Below are positions 22,664-30,170 of a stretch of 33,023 nucleotides of DNA, in pieces. How positions within the stretch are numbered: position 1 is the first letter of the stretch; every line of letters begins with the position of its first letter. The notes under the pieces are model-generated. The model ran no database searches and was not told where the DNA came from. It saw only the letters and a list, made by a program, of their open reading frames with translations. The stretch is from an uncultured Prevotellaceae bacterium (lineage in GTDB: Bacteria; Bacteroidota; Bacteroidia; Bacteroidales; Bacteroidaceae), in NCBI GenBank assembly GCA_902783625.1, contig CACZRN010000027.1, forward strand, positions 1-33,023, given 5' to 3'. The translations under genes were made by a program, and so were the position numbers.

Positions 22664-23698
22664 TTAAACAGTTATCTCGCCGGCAAGCGATATTTTCATC
22701 ATCTTTCGAATGGTTTCATAGTCGTCATAGCGTGCCTGTAGATACATCAACTTTGTTGCTGCGGCTTCAACAGTGCTGTCCATACCGCTAATCACTCCAG
22801 CGTCTTTCAACTGATAACCAGTGTCATAGCGGTTCATCTCCACTTGTCCTGTCACGCATTGACTGATATTTACGATGGTGACTCCTCTGTCGGTTGCTTC
22901 TTTCAGCAGTCGCATCAGCCATTCCTGCTGTGGCGCATTTCCGCTTCCGTAGCTTCTCATTACGATGCCTCTCAGTTTGCCTATATCGAGCATGCCGCGG
23001 ATGATATTCTCCTGAATGCCTGGGAAAAGCGAGAATACAATCACGTTGCAATCCAATTCGGTGTGTGGTGTCATGGGTTTATTCATGTCGGGCTTCAGTA
23101 TCAGGTGTTTTTGATATACGATATTGACGCCCACATCGCACAGGGCAGGGAAGTTGAACGAGTTGAATGCATTGAATCCATCAGCATTCTGCTTAGTGCT
23201 TCTGTTGCCCCTGAGCAGTCGTCCGTTGAAATATATACACACCTCAGGCACTATTGCCATGCCGTTTTCATCGCACGCCGATGCCAGTTCTATGCTCGTT
23301 ACAAGGTTTTCCTTTCCGTCGGTGCGAATCTGTCCGATTGGCAATTGGCTACCAGTAAGTATCACTGGCTTTGTCAGATTCTCAAGCATATAGGATAGGG
23401 CAGAGGCGGTATAAGCCATTGTGTCGGTGCCGTGGAGAACAACAAAACCGTCGTAACTGTCGTAGTGGCGACTGATAATCTCAACCAACTTGCCCCATAA
23501 CGCGGGTGTCATGTCGCTTGAATCGATGGGAGGGTTAAACTGAAACGTATCGATATCGGTCTCAATGTATTTCAGTTCGGGCACATTGCTCCTCAAGTGA
23601 TTGAAGTCGAGCGGCTCAAGTGCCTTGGTTGTGGGATTCTGTCCCATTCCTATAGTGCCCCCCGTGTATATTATCAGCACTTTGTTGGTTCTTGTCAT
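22664..23698 (-). CDS. ansA: L-asparaginase, type I (cytoplasmic)
   Basis: A 344-residue amidohydrolase converting asparagine to aspartate and ammonia. The first active-site block is IYTGGTIGM (T15). The second is HGTDTMAYT (89-97; T91, D92). The substrate loop SSDMTP and the GNRSTKQNADGFNAFNS region are typical of AnsA. It lacks a signal peptide, fitting the cytoplasmic type. It follows rlmD by 29 bp with no promoter between, so the two are probably one transcript. Confidence 0.95.
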   Translation of the reverse strand: MTRTNKVLIIYTGGTIGMGQNPTTKALEPLDFNHLRSNVPELKYIETDIDTFQFNPPIDSSDMTPALWGKLVEIISRHYDSYDGFVVLHGTDTMAYTASALSYMLENLTKPVILTGSQLPIGQIRTDGKENLVTSIELASACDENGMAIVPEVCIYFNGRLLRGNRSTKQNADGFNAFNSFNFPALCDVGVNIVYQKHLILKPDMNKPMTPHTELDCNVIVFSLFPGIQENIIRGMLDIGKLRGIVMRSYGSGNAPQQEWLMRLLKEATDRGVTIVNISQCVTGQVEMNRYDTGYQLKDAGVISGMDSTVEAAATKLMYLQARYDDYETIRKMMKISLAGEITV

Positions 23699-23727
23699 AT
23701 TGCCAGAATGTTTTACCTATTATACAT

Positions 23728-25161
23728 TTACCTTCGTTCGAGTAGCACCACATTCTCCACGTGAGGAGTGTGTGGGAACATGTCTACCGGTTGCACTGCC
23801 GTTACCTTATAGCTCTCGTCCATATCGGCAAGATCGCGTGCTTGGGTGGCAGGATTACAACTAACGTAAACAACCCGTTTCGGTTGTGCTCTGAGAATCG
23901 TCTTTACCACGTCGGGATGCATGCCTGCCCGCGGCGGGTCGGTGATGATTATGTCGGGCCGTCCGTGCTCGGCGATGAAGTCGTCGGTGAGGATATCTTT
24001 CATGTCGCCGGCGTAGAAGAGCGTGTTGCTGATGCTATTGATGTCGGAGTTGATCTTTGCGTCTTCGATTGCCTCGGGCACATATTCTATTCCGATCACC
24101 TTGCGAGCCCTGCGTGCAACGAAGTTTGCTATCGTGCCAGTACCGGTGTAGAGGTCGTAAACGAGAGGTTTTTCTTCATTGTTGTCGAGCCCTTCAAATG
24201 CAAACTCGCGTGCCACCTGATAGAGATGGTATGCTTGATCGGTGTTTGTCTGATAGAAACTCTTTGGCCCCACTTTGAACTTAAGGTCTTCCATCATCTC
24301 GTAGATGTGGTCGTTGCCGCGATACACCTCGATGTCGAGGTCGCCGAAGGTGTCGTTGCATTTCTGGTTGTCTACGTAGAGCAACGATGTTATCTGTGGG
24401 AACTCGTCGGCGATGTGCTTCATGAGTCCCATGGCGCGTTCTCTGTCGCCGTCTTTTTTCATCGAGAACTGCACCAATACCATCCATTCGCCTGTGTTTG
24501 AGTTGCGTATCATGATGTCGCGCAGTAGTCCTGTTTGCTGTTTCAGGTCGAAGAATGTCATTCCTGTCTCGAGGGCATAGTCGCGGATTGAGTTGCGTAT
24601 CTGATTGTGCAGGTCGTCCATCAGATGGCATTTCTCTATCGGGTAAATCTTGTCGAACGCTCCTGTGATATGGAATCCGATGGCGTTCATGTTGTCGTAG
24701 ACAGTACCTTCTGCCACTTCTTCGCGTGTGAGCCAGCGCTTGTTGGATGCTCCAAACTCGAGTTTGTTGCGGTATTCTTTCGTTTTCACCGACCCGAGTA
24801 TTGGTCTGAACTCCGGCAGCTCCACTTTTCCGATGCGCGTGAGCTGATCGAACACCTGTTTCTGCTTCGCCTCCAGTTGTTTCTCGTAGGGCAGGTTCTG
24901 CCATTTGCATCCTCCGCACACACCGAAATGCTCGCACATCGGCGTCGCCCTAACGTCGCTCTTCTTCACGAATCTCACCACTTCCGCCTCGGCATAGCTG
25001 TGCTTCTTGCGGCGTATCTGCAAGTCGACTACGTCGCCAGGCACGCAGAACGGCACAAACACCACCATGTTGTCGATTCTCACAAGCGACTTACCTTCAG
25101 CGGCTACGTCGGTGATAGTCACGTTCTCAAGTATGGGGAAAGGTTTTTTCTTCCTGCTCAT
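23728..25161 (-). CDS. rlmD: 23S rRNA (uracil-5)-methyltransferase, RlmD/TrmA family
   Basis: A 477-residue SAM-dependent methyltransferase. An N-terminal TRAM-like domain (about 8-66) precedes a 4Fe-4S cysteine cluster CEHFGVCGGC (C76, C82, C85; a fourth likely in PIEKCHLMDD). The methyltransferase domain shows VYDLYTGTGTIANF for SAM binding, ITDPPRAGMHP, and the catalytic YVSCNPATQARDL. The family makes m5U in 23S rRNA or tRNA; which uridine is modified cannot be told from the motifs, so the gene symbol is a family-level choice. It is first in the rlmD-ansA(-rbr) run. Confidence 0.88.
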   Translation of the reverse strand: MSRKKKPFPILENVTITDVAAEGKSLVRIDNMVVFVPFCVPGDVVDLQIRRKKHSYAEAEVVRFVKKSDVRATPMCEHFGVCGGCKWQNLPYEKQLEAKQKQVFDQLTRIGKVELPEFRPILGSVKTKEYRNKLEFGASNKRWLTREEVAEGTVYDNMNAIGFHITGAFDKIYPIEKCHLMDDLHNQIRNSIRDYALETGMTFFDLKQQTGLLRDIMIRNSNTGEWMVLVQFSMKKDGDRERAMGLMKHIADEFPQITSLLYVDNQKCNDTFGDLDIEVYRGNDHIYEMMEDLKFKVGPKSFYQTNTDQAYHLYQVAREFAFEGLDNNEEKPLVYDLYTGTGTIANFVARRARKVIGIEYVPEAIEDAKINSDINSISNTLFYAGDMKDILTDDFIAEHGRPDIIITDPPRAGMHPDVVKTILRAQPKRVVYVSCNPATQARDLADMDESYKVTAVQPVDMFPHTPHVENVVLLERR

Positions 25162-25181
25162 TACTTAATTATTTAGCGCAG

Positions 25182-25189
25182 CAAAGATA
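25182..25189 (-). promoter_or_regulatory. Promoter -7 element for rlmD
   Basis: Minus-strand TATCTTTG fully matches TAnnTTTG, 20 bp before the rlmD ATG at 25161. A long T-run precedes it; no clean -33 box is visible. Confidence 0.6.
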
Positions 25190-25311
25190 CAAAAAAAATA
25201 TTATATAGAAAAATAAGTATATGCTGATTATCACTTTTCTCGACCCGACGAGCTGATTATCTCATTATGTCTTTGTAATTACCTGATTTATATATCGTTA
25301 TTAAAGAGCCA

Positions 25312-25377
25312 CTTAACCGCTGCTTAAGTGGCCCTTAATCGCTGTCTAAAAGGCTTTTAGCCGCTGGTTAGGAGCCT
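25312..25377. repeat. Repeat array 3: three 22-bp-period units, overlapping a CDS end
   Basis: Units start at 25312, 25334 and 25356, exactly 22 bp apart. Each has the layout 5-bp word, 7-bp centre, inverted word, 5-bp spacer: CTTAA-CCGCTGC-TTAAG-TGGCC, CTTAA-TCGCTGT-CTAAA-AGGCT, TTTAG-CCGCTGG-TTAGG-AGCCT. The words differ from arrays 1 and 2 but the geometry is identical. The right-hand 32 bp (25346-25377) encode the C-terminal residues of the TonB-domain protein. The first unit, with CCACTTAA/TTAAGTGG (25309-25331), may also serve as that gene's terminator. Confidence 0.8.
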
Positions 25378-25813
25378 CTTTGTCACGAAGCTTAAAGTTA
25401 AATGGCAATCTGTACCTCACTCTTACCTTCTCGCCATCTACTATCCCAGGGCTCCACTTAGGCATTTTCTTCATTACCCTTATGGCTTCCTTGTCGAGAG
25501 CGGGGTGAACAGATTCAACGACTATTATATCTGAGATTTTGCCGTTTGTGTTTACTATAAAACTAACGAGCACTCGCCCTTGTATTCCTTCCTTCTGCAA
25601 CGAAGTGGGATACTTTGTGTTTTTTATCAGAAAATTTTTCAATGCAGCCGTCCCTCCAGGGAACATCGGCGGCTCGTCCCAATCAGTGAATACCTCAACA
25701 CTATCCTTCGAAGGCACTTCCCACTTCGACGTCTGCGCCTCTGACGGCATTGAGTAAAGCGTGAGCACTGTTGTCAGCAGGCACGTAAAAAGAAATCGGA
25801 AAGTCTGTTTCAT
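25346..25813 (-). CDS. Exported TonB C-terminal-domain protein
   Basis: A 155-residue protein with a signal peptide (MKQTFRFLFTCLLTTVLTLYS, cleavage probably near SEAQ) and one TonB_C domain. The domain runs from MFPGGTAALKNFLIKNTKYP through GRVLVSFIVNTNGKISDIIVVESVHPALDKEAIRVMKKMPKWSPG to VRYRLPFNFKL. Unlike true TonB it has no retained membrane anchor or proline-rich spacer, so it is likely a soluble periplasmic protein that may contact outer-membrane transporters. I chose ATG 25813 over GTG 25822 because AGAAAGTGAG lies just before it. It follows crcB by 16 bp. Its last residues (about PNQRLKAF) are written by repeat array 3. Confidence 0.8.
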   Translation of the reverse strand: MKQTFRFLFTCLLTTVLTLYSMPSEAQTSKWEVPSKDSVEVFTDWDEPPMFPGGTAALKNFLIKNTKYPTSLQKEGIQGRVLVSFIVNTNGKISDIIVVESVHPALDKEAIRVMKKMPKWSPGIVDGEKVRVRYRLPFNFKLRDKEAPNQRLKAF

Positions 25814-25829
25814 AAATCTCACTTTCTAT

Positions 25830-26195
25830 TTATCTCCGTTTCAATTGCAAGCCTAAGCACACGGCAATGATGCCAATGCACACGCTGATGGTGATGTAGA
25901 TGGCGGCGATGATGATGTTTCCGATGTCAACCGTCTCGATTGCATTGCGCGAGAAGGCGCTGAAAATGCAAAATCCGATGCAAAATCCTGTGGTTGAGAG
26001 AATCTTCACATCAGATGAGAATGCACTCTTGGCAACATATCCGATGGCAATGCCAACGACGAATGCACCGATGATGTTAGTGGACAACGTGCCCCAGGGG
26101 AAACTCTCAGCATAAATGCCCGACAAGGCCAGACGCACCGCCACACCTACTATGCATCCCACTATCACTATTGCTATGCTCTTGACGAAATTCAT
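25830..26195 (-). CDS. crcB: Fluoride channel CrcB/Fluc-like membrane protein
   Basis: A 121-residue, four-helix inner-membrane protein. Family marks: an arginine after the first helix (R21), FPWGTLSTNIIGAFVVG (32-48) with the pore asparagine N40, and a break-helix segment TTGFCIGFCIFSAFS (68-82). In typical members that segment reads close to GFxGGxTTFSTF; here the TT pair is CI and the following T is A. Fluc proteins work as dual-topology dimers, so one gene is enough. The frame is open further upstream, but a -7 element at 26225-26232 makes ATG 26195 the only sensible start. Fluoride export is the likely job; the altered motif leaves some doubt. Confidence 0.75.
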   Translation of the reverse strand: MNFVKSIAIVIVGCIVGVAVRLALSGIYAESFPWGTLSTNIIGAFVVGIAIGYVAKSAFSSDVKILSTTGFCIGFCIFSAFSRNAIETVDIGNIIIAAIYITISVCIGIIAVCLGLQLKRR

Positions 26196-26224
26196 TTTTC
26201 TGACTGTTTTTGGTTCGAACATTG

Positions 26225-26232
26225 CAAATATA
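26225..26232 (-). promoter_or_regulatory. Promoter -7 element for crcB
   Basis: Minus-strand TATATTTG fully matches TAnnTTTG. Transcription would begin near 26218, just before the ATG at 26195, leaving no room for a fluoride riboswitch. Confidence 0.6.
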
Positions 26233-26281
26233 CATATTTTAGTATTAAAGAAAAATTTTTCGGGCAAAAAAAGTTAATTTA

Positions 26282-26313
26282 TTTGTATAAAGCAGTGTTT
26301 TACTTTAATTTTG
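26282..26313 (+). promoter_or_regulatory. Promoter for glutathione peroxidase gene
   Basis: TTTG (26282-26285), a 20-bp gap, then TAATTTTG (26306-26313) is an exact match to the Bacteroidetes housekeeping promoter pattern. The ATG follows 28 bp later. It is divergent from crcB. Confidence 0.8.
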
Positions 26314-26341
26314 CATACGACATACAAAACATCATTCAGAT

Positions 26342-26947
26342 ATGAAAAGACTATTGACTTTACTATTCCTTGCATTCACCCTCTCGGCTTCGGCTGGCTC
26401 ACCTATATATAAAATTAAGGTGAAAAATGCAGATGGGAAAATCGTCAAGATGAAAGCCTACAAAGGTAAGGTGCTACTGATTGTGAACACTGCCACAAAG
26501 TGTGGATTCACTCCTCAGTATGAGGAGCTCGAGGCTCTCTACGAGAAGTATCGTGCATCAGGATTCGAGATACTCGACTTCCCATGCAATCAGTTTGGTG
26601 CTCAGGCACCAGGTACTATCGCTGAAATACAAGAGTTTTGTACTTCAAACTATAATGTAACCTTCCCTCAGTTCGACAAAATCGACGTCAACGGAGCCGA
26701 TGAGTCGCCGCTGTTCACATTCCTGAAGAAAGAGAAGGGTTTTGGCGGGTTCGACACCAACGATCAGCGTGGCAAGTTCATGCACGAGATGATGCTGAAG
26801 AAAGATGCTGACTACCAGAAATCATCCGACATTAAGTGGAACTTCACCAAGTTTCTTGTCGACAGGAAGGGTAGGGTAATCCGCCGCTTTGAGCCGACTG
26901 ACTCGATGCGCGACGTTGAGGAATGGATTGAGAAGACGTTGAAATAG
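26342..26947 (+). CDS. gpx: Exported glutathione peroxidase-family protein
   Basis: A 201-residue thioredoxin-fold peroxidase. The catalytic tetrad is visible: C54 in NTATKCGFTPQY (cysteine, not selenocysteine), Q in FPCNQFGAQ, W and N in IKWNFTKFLVD. A short signal peptide (MKRLLTLLFLAFTLSASA) precedes the domain, so it probably works in the periplasm. Bacteria of this group generally lack glutathione, so thioredoxin-like reductants are the more likely electron donors. Next on the strand is pncB, 87 bp on. Confidence 0.93.
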   Translation: MKRLLTLLFLAFTLSASAGSPIYKIKVKNADGKIVKMKAYKGKVLLIVNTATKCGFTPQYEELEALYEKYRASGFEILDFPCNQFGAQAPGTIAEIQEFCTSNYNVTFPQFDKIDVNGADESPLFTFLKKEKGFGGFDTNDQRGKFMHEMMLKKDADYQKSSDIKWNFTKFLVDRKGRVIRRFEPTDSMRDVEEWIEKTLK

Positions 26948-27034
26948 TCTTCTTTCCACCTCGAAAAATGCCTGCAACCGGCAATCTGACGAACAAAGAA
27001 CGAAAAATATGTTTAACACTTAAATATAAGAATA

Positions 27035-28249
27035 ATGAGACAGATTATAAATCATTTCACCGATACTGACCTCTACAAGTTCTCAATGTGTTGCGCCATT
27101 ATCGACAACTTTCCCCGTGCAAGGGTGAAATACGAGTTTGTCGATCGCAATAAACTTGTTTATCCCAAAGGCTTCGCAGAACTTGTGACAGAACAAGTTG
27201 CGATGCTTGAAAGCGTTGTCATCACCGATGAGGAGATTAACTTCATTCGTCGGAAATGCTATTACATGCCAGAATGGTTTCTCACCTATCTGCGTGGGTT
27301 CCGCTATAAGCGTGAGTGGGTTAACGTGTGGCAAGACGATGACCGCTATCTCCACATCGAGATAGAGGGCCTCTGGGCAGAAACGGTGTTGCTTGAGGTG
27401 CAGGTGTTGGCAATAGTGTCGGAACTCTATTACATTGTGACGGGGCAAGATAAGAAGTTTGATTATGAAGCATACTACCAGAAGAGTTACGATAAAGCCG
27501 TGAAAATGTTGTCACATGGCTGCGTTTGGGCAGACTTTGGCCCTCGTCGCCGTGCCAGTTTCGAGGCAGAGGAAGTGGCTTTGCGAGCCATGCTTAAGGC
27601 TTCTGCCGACCATGTGGGCGACGATTTGGCTGGCAGATGTATTGGTACGAGTGACGTATATCTTGCGATGAAGTACGATGTTACGCCAATTGGCACGATG
27701 GCTCACGAATATATTTCGGCGATTGCTGCGATGTATGGTCCTCAAATGGCAAATCATATAGCCATGAGCACATGGCGTAACACCTATCGTGGCAGCCTTG
27801 GCACGTTCCTATACGATACTTTCCAATGGGAAGCCTTCGAACGGAATCTGTCGGAAGACTTTGCTCGTGGCTTTGCTGGGCTGCGTGTTGATAGCGGTGA
27901 CAATTACGAGCAATTCAGCAAGATAAAACTAAAATACGCTTCTTTCGGCATTCCTGTGTCGGAGAAACAAGTCATTTTCAGTAATGCTCTCGATGTGGAT
28001 AGCGCTTGTGAGTTGCAGGAGCGACTTGGGCATGAGGCTAAGGTATCGTTCGGTATAGGTACTTGTTGGACAAACGACTTCGACGGAGTGAAGCCGCTAA
28101 ATATAGTGATTAAACTCATTGCCGCAAAGATAACCGAGAAATGGCCATTCTACAATGATGCCTGCAAGATGAGTGAAGACAAGGGAAAGACAACGGGTAA
28201 GCCCGAAGTGGTGAAGCGTTATAAAGAGATTCTACACATTGAAGACTGA
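27035..28249 (+). CDS. pncB: Nicotinate phosphoribosyltransferase
   Basis: A 404-residue cytoplasmic enzyme that makes nicotinate mononucleotide from nicotinate and PRPP with ATP hydrolysis, in NAD salvage. The N-terminus FTDTDLYKFSMCCAIIDNFP is diagnostic. The phosphorylated histidine is H224 in PIGTMAHEY, and GLRVDSGDNYEQF and VSFGIGTCWTNDFDG form the PRPP/ligand site. Length is normal. It converges with the metallo-hydrolase gene; no clear terminator was seen in the 55-bp gap. Confidence 0.96.
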   Translation: MRQIINHFTDTDLYKFSMCCAIIDNFPRARVKYEFVDRNKLVYPKGFAELVTEQVAMLESVVITDEEINFIRRKCYYMPEWFLTYLRGFRYKREWVNVWQDDDRYLHIEIEGLWAETVLLEVQVLAIVSELYYIVTGQDKKFDYEAYYQKSYDKAVKMLSHGCVWADFGPRRRASFEAEEVALRAMLKASADHVGDDLAGRCIGTSDVYLAMKYDVTPIGTMAHEYISAIAAMYGPQMANHIAMSTWRNTYRGSLGTFLYDTFQWEAFERNLSEDFARGFAGLRVDSGDNYEQFSKIKLKYASFGIPVSEKQVIFSNALDVDSACELQERLGHEAKVSFGIGTCWTNDFDGVKPLNIVIKLIAAKITEKWPFYNDACKMSEDKGKTTGKPEVVKRYKEILHIED

Positions 28250-28304
28250 ACGAAATCCCTTTTCTTAGAGTCGAGGGGTGATGAGTGAGTTGTTCTTCGA
28301 TTAC

Positions 28305-29594
28305 TTACGATTTGAATCTAAGCACGCTTTTCACCTTCATTGACTCATCTTCAGCCGTTACAAACGAAATGGAGTATTTCTGCCCACCAGGTTCTACGGT
28401 GAGAACAACGTGGCATCCTGTATAAACCTCCATAGGTATATCCTTGAGCCATTCCTTGTCGCCGTCTTGCTTTCGGCGACTTTCGGAGATTATTGTCGGG
28501 CATATGTAGCGCTCATCAGGATAGATGGAGCGGTCGGAGAGAAGTGTCATTGTGTCGTCAAGATTATGAAGATTATCCCATACGCAACTGACATAAACCT
28601 TTGAATGTAAGGCTGCTACGAGTTTTCTTGACATAGAGTGATGCCCGTGATGATTTATCTTGGTAACCTGACAAGGTGGTACAGCGTCGGCTATCTCATC
28701 TTCTATAAATATCCTCGTGCCGTTGGGGAGCAGGACACTATCGGAGAAATCGCCGGCAGTGTAGAAGTTGAAATCACCATAACTGACAATCATTCCAAGA
28801 CTCATACCATTCTCGTTGAGCCACGTAGGATGTTCTTTTTCAATCTTTTCTTTGTATAAGTCGCGGATGGTGCCATCGGGCAATGCTATTCTCCCATTGC
28901 CACAGATGTTGCGAATACTGAAGTTACCATATCGTGTCGGCTTCCTTAGCATTGCCACCTGATTCACTTCACCCACGCGAAACTTCTCAACTTTCATCCC
29001 ACGATGCTTTTCCTGATATTCGTAGAATCGCTTCATCTGAATGAAGGCGTTACCGACATCGTTATTGAGTGGTATCGGATCGTTGTATTCTGGGTAGGCG
29101 CGATCGAATGCCTTGCCGAACTTGAGAGTCTCGGCAGCTTGTGCAAATCCGCTCAGATAGTACGGTTCACCGTCGCGAATGTCTTTCGATGCATAGAAAT
29201 CGTGCCTTCCGGCGTGGTCGCTATGATAGTGAGAGAGCATCATATAGTCGACATCTGTTCCGTTAGGGTTAACCCTCTGCACGTAGCGGGCAATCCACTC
29301 GCCAGCATGTCGGCTACTGTTTGGAAGCAATGGAACAGCCAATTCGCCTCTACTCAACGCGTCATGGTCGCCACAATCGATAAGCATTGTCGTACCGTCA
29401 GGCATGATAAGGAACATCGACTCGGCCACTCCTGTGTAGATAAAATGCACCTGAAACTGCCCTTTCTTCCAATGCTTGAGCACCTTACCGGCTGCTTTGT
29501 CTTGCATACCCTTGGCAAAAACCTCCTCAAAAGGCGTCAGCCAGAGTGCTCCGCCAGCAACAAGAGAGGTCTTCAGAAATTCTCTTCTATCCAT
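28305..29594 (-). CDS. Tat-exported metallo-beta-lactamase-fold hydrolase
   Basis: A 429-residue protein starting MDRREFLKTSLVAGGALWL, a twin-arginine signal (R3, R4 then EFLK). The metallo-beta-lactamase core shows LIDCGDHDAL (72-80) and the zinc motif SHYHSDHAG (121-129; H122, H124, D126, H127), then INHHGHHSMS as a later ligand region. It resembles the ComEC/Rec2-like branch of the fold, found in secreted hydrolases of unknown substrate. The frame is open to 29714, but that upstream start would put 40 non-signal residues before the Tat motif. A -7 element at 29726-29733 implies a leader of about 125 nt. Export before zinc or iron binding is inferred. Confidence 0.85.
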   Translation of the reverse strand: MDRREFLKTSLVAGGALWLTPFEEVFAKGMQDKAAGKVLKHWKKGQFQVHFIYTGVAESMFLIMPDGTTMLIDCGDHDALSRGELAVPLLPNSSRHAGEWIARYVQRVNPNGTDVDYMMLSHYHSDHAGRHDFYASKDIRDGEPYYLSGFAQAAETLKFGKAFDRAYPEYNDPIPLNNDVGNAFIQMKRFYEYQEKHRGMKVEKFRVGEVNQVAMLRKPTRYGNFSIRNICGNGRIALPDGTIRDLYKEKIEKEHPTWLNENGMSLGMIVSYGDFNFYTAGDFSDSVLLPNGTRIFIEDEIADAVPPCQVTKINHHGHHSMSRKLVAALHSKVYVSCVWDNLHNLDDTMTLLSDRSIYPDERYICPTIISESRRKQDGDKEWLKDIPMEVYTGCHVVLTVEPGGQKYSISFVTAEDESMKVKSVLRFKS

Positions 29595-29725
29595 AACGCG
29601 TGATTGTTTTTTTATATAATGTTTTTCTTTATTATGACAGGCGTATCTGTTTGGTTTCCATGTGTTTTGCTTTAAATGTGTCTTTAGGTTGACATCATCC
29701 TCTACTTCCCGCATGATACCATTTG

Positions 29726-29756
29726 CAAATATAGCGAAAATAACTGAAACGGCAAT
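29726..29756 (-). promoter_or_regulatory. Promoter for the Tat-exported hydrolase
   Basis: On the minus strand ATTG (29756-29753), a 19-bp gap, then TATATTTG (29733-29726). This matches TTTG-N19-TAnnTTTG with one mismatch. Confidence 0.55.
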
Positions 29757-29856
29757 ATTTTGATACGCTTTTTCTTCGTTTAAAATTCAAGTATAAAATA
29801 TGGTATACATAAATGGTGAATAGGCTGCCAGTGAATAAACGATACTTTAAGTTCAG

Positions 29857-29966
29857 CATAAGAGCCTTTTATGCTTAATATAAGAGCCTTTTATGTTGAA
29901 CATATCGAGCCGTTATGTCGAGCATAACACGTAGGTATCTTGAACATTCCGAGTCGATAGGTCAAA
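29857..29966. repeat. Repeat array 4: five 22-bp-period units
   Basis: Units start at 29857, 29879, 29901, 29923 and 29945, exactly 22 bp apart. The layout is again 5-bp word, 7-bp centre, inverted word, 5-bp spacer: CATAA-GAGCCTT-TTATG-CTTAA, TATAA-GAGCCTT-TTATG-TTGAA, CATAT-CGAGCCG-TTATG-TCGAG, CATAA-CACGTAG-GTATC-TTGAA, CATTC-CGAGTCG-ATAGG-TCAAA. Units become more degenerate towards ppdK. The words differ from arrays 1-3 while the geometry is the same. Confidence 0.85.
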
Positions 29967-30064
29967 CAGGCAAAAATGTAATGCTTTGAAATGTAAAATC
30001 CCCGTTTTTTGTTGAAAAAGCAAGTAGAAATAGCAAATATTACAAATAAAATAAAAAAATGTTA

Positions 30065-30089
30065 TGCACACTTTGCATTTTTATGTGCA
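30065..30089. promoter_or_regulatory. Inverted repeat upstream of the ppdK promoter
   Basis: TGCACA (30065-30070) and TGTGCA (30084-30089) form a 6-bp inverted repeat ending 6 bp before the -33 box, followed by a T-run. It may be a regulator site for ppdK or a leaky terminator of upstream transcription. Confidence 0.4.
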
Positions 30090-30095
30090 ATTTTT

Positions 30096-30126
30096 TTTGT
30101 AGTGTCACTTTATTGAAGTACCTTTG
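30096..30126 (+). promoter_or_regulatory. Promoter for ppdK
   Basis: TTTG (30096-30099), a 19-bp gap, then TACCTTTG (30119-30126) is a perfect Bacteroidetes promoter. The ATG lies 44 bp further on. Confidence 0.85.
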
Positions 30127-30170
30127 CACTGCAAAATATAATTTTTAAAGAATAGATATCTAATTCAGCT

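Larger units (their letters stand above)
29595..30170. other. Intergenic region between hydrolase and ppdK
   Basis: This 576-bp divergent region contains the long hydrolase leader and promoter, repeat array 4 (29857-29966), an AT-rich stretch, a TGCACA/TGTGCA inverted repeat (30065-30089) and the ppdK promoter (30096-30126). No gene is evident. Confidence 0.8.

Noticed and set aside
26196-26224. Fluoride riboswitch before crcB
   Set aside because: The predicted leader is only about 25 nt, too short for a riboswitch aptamer.
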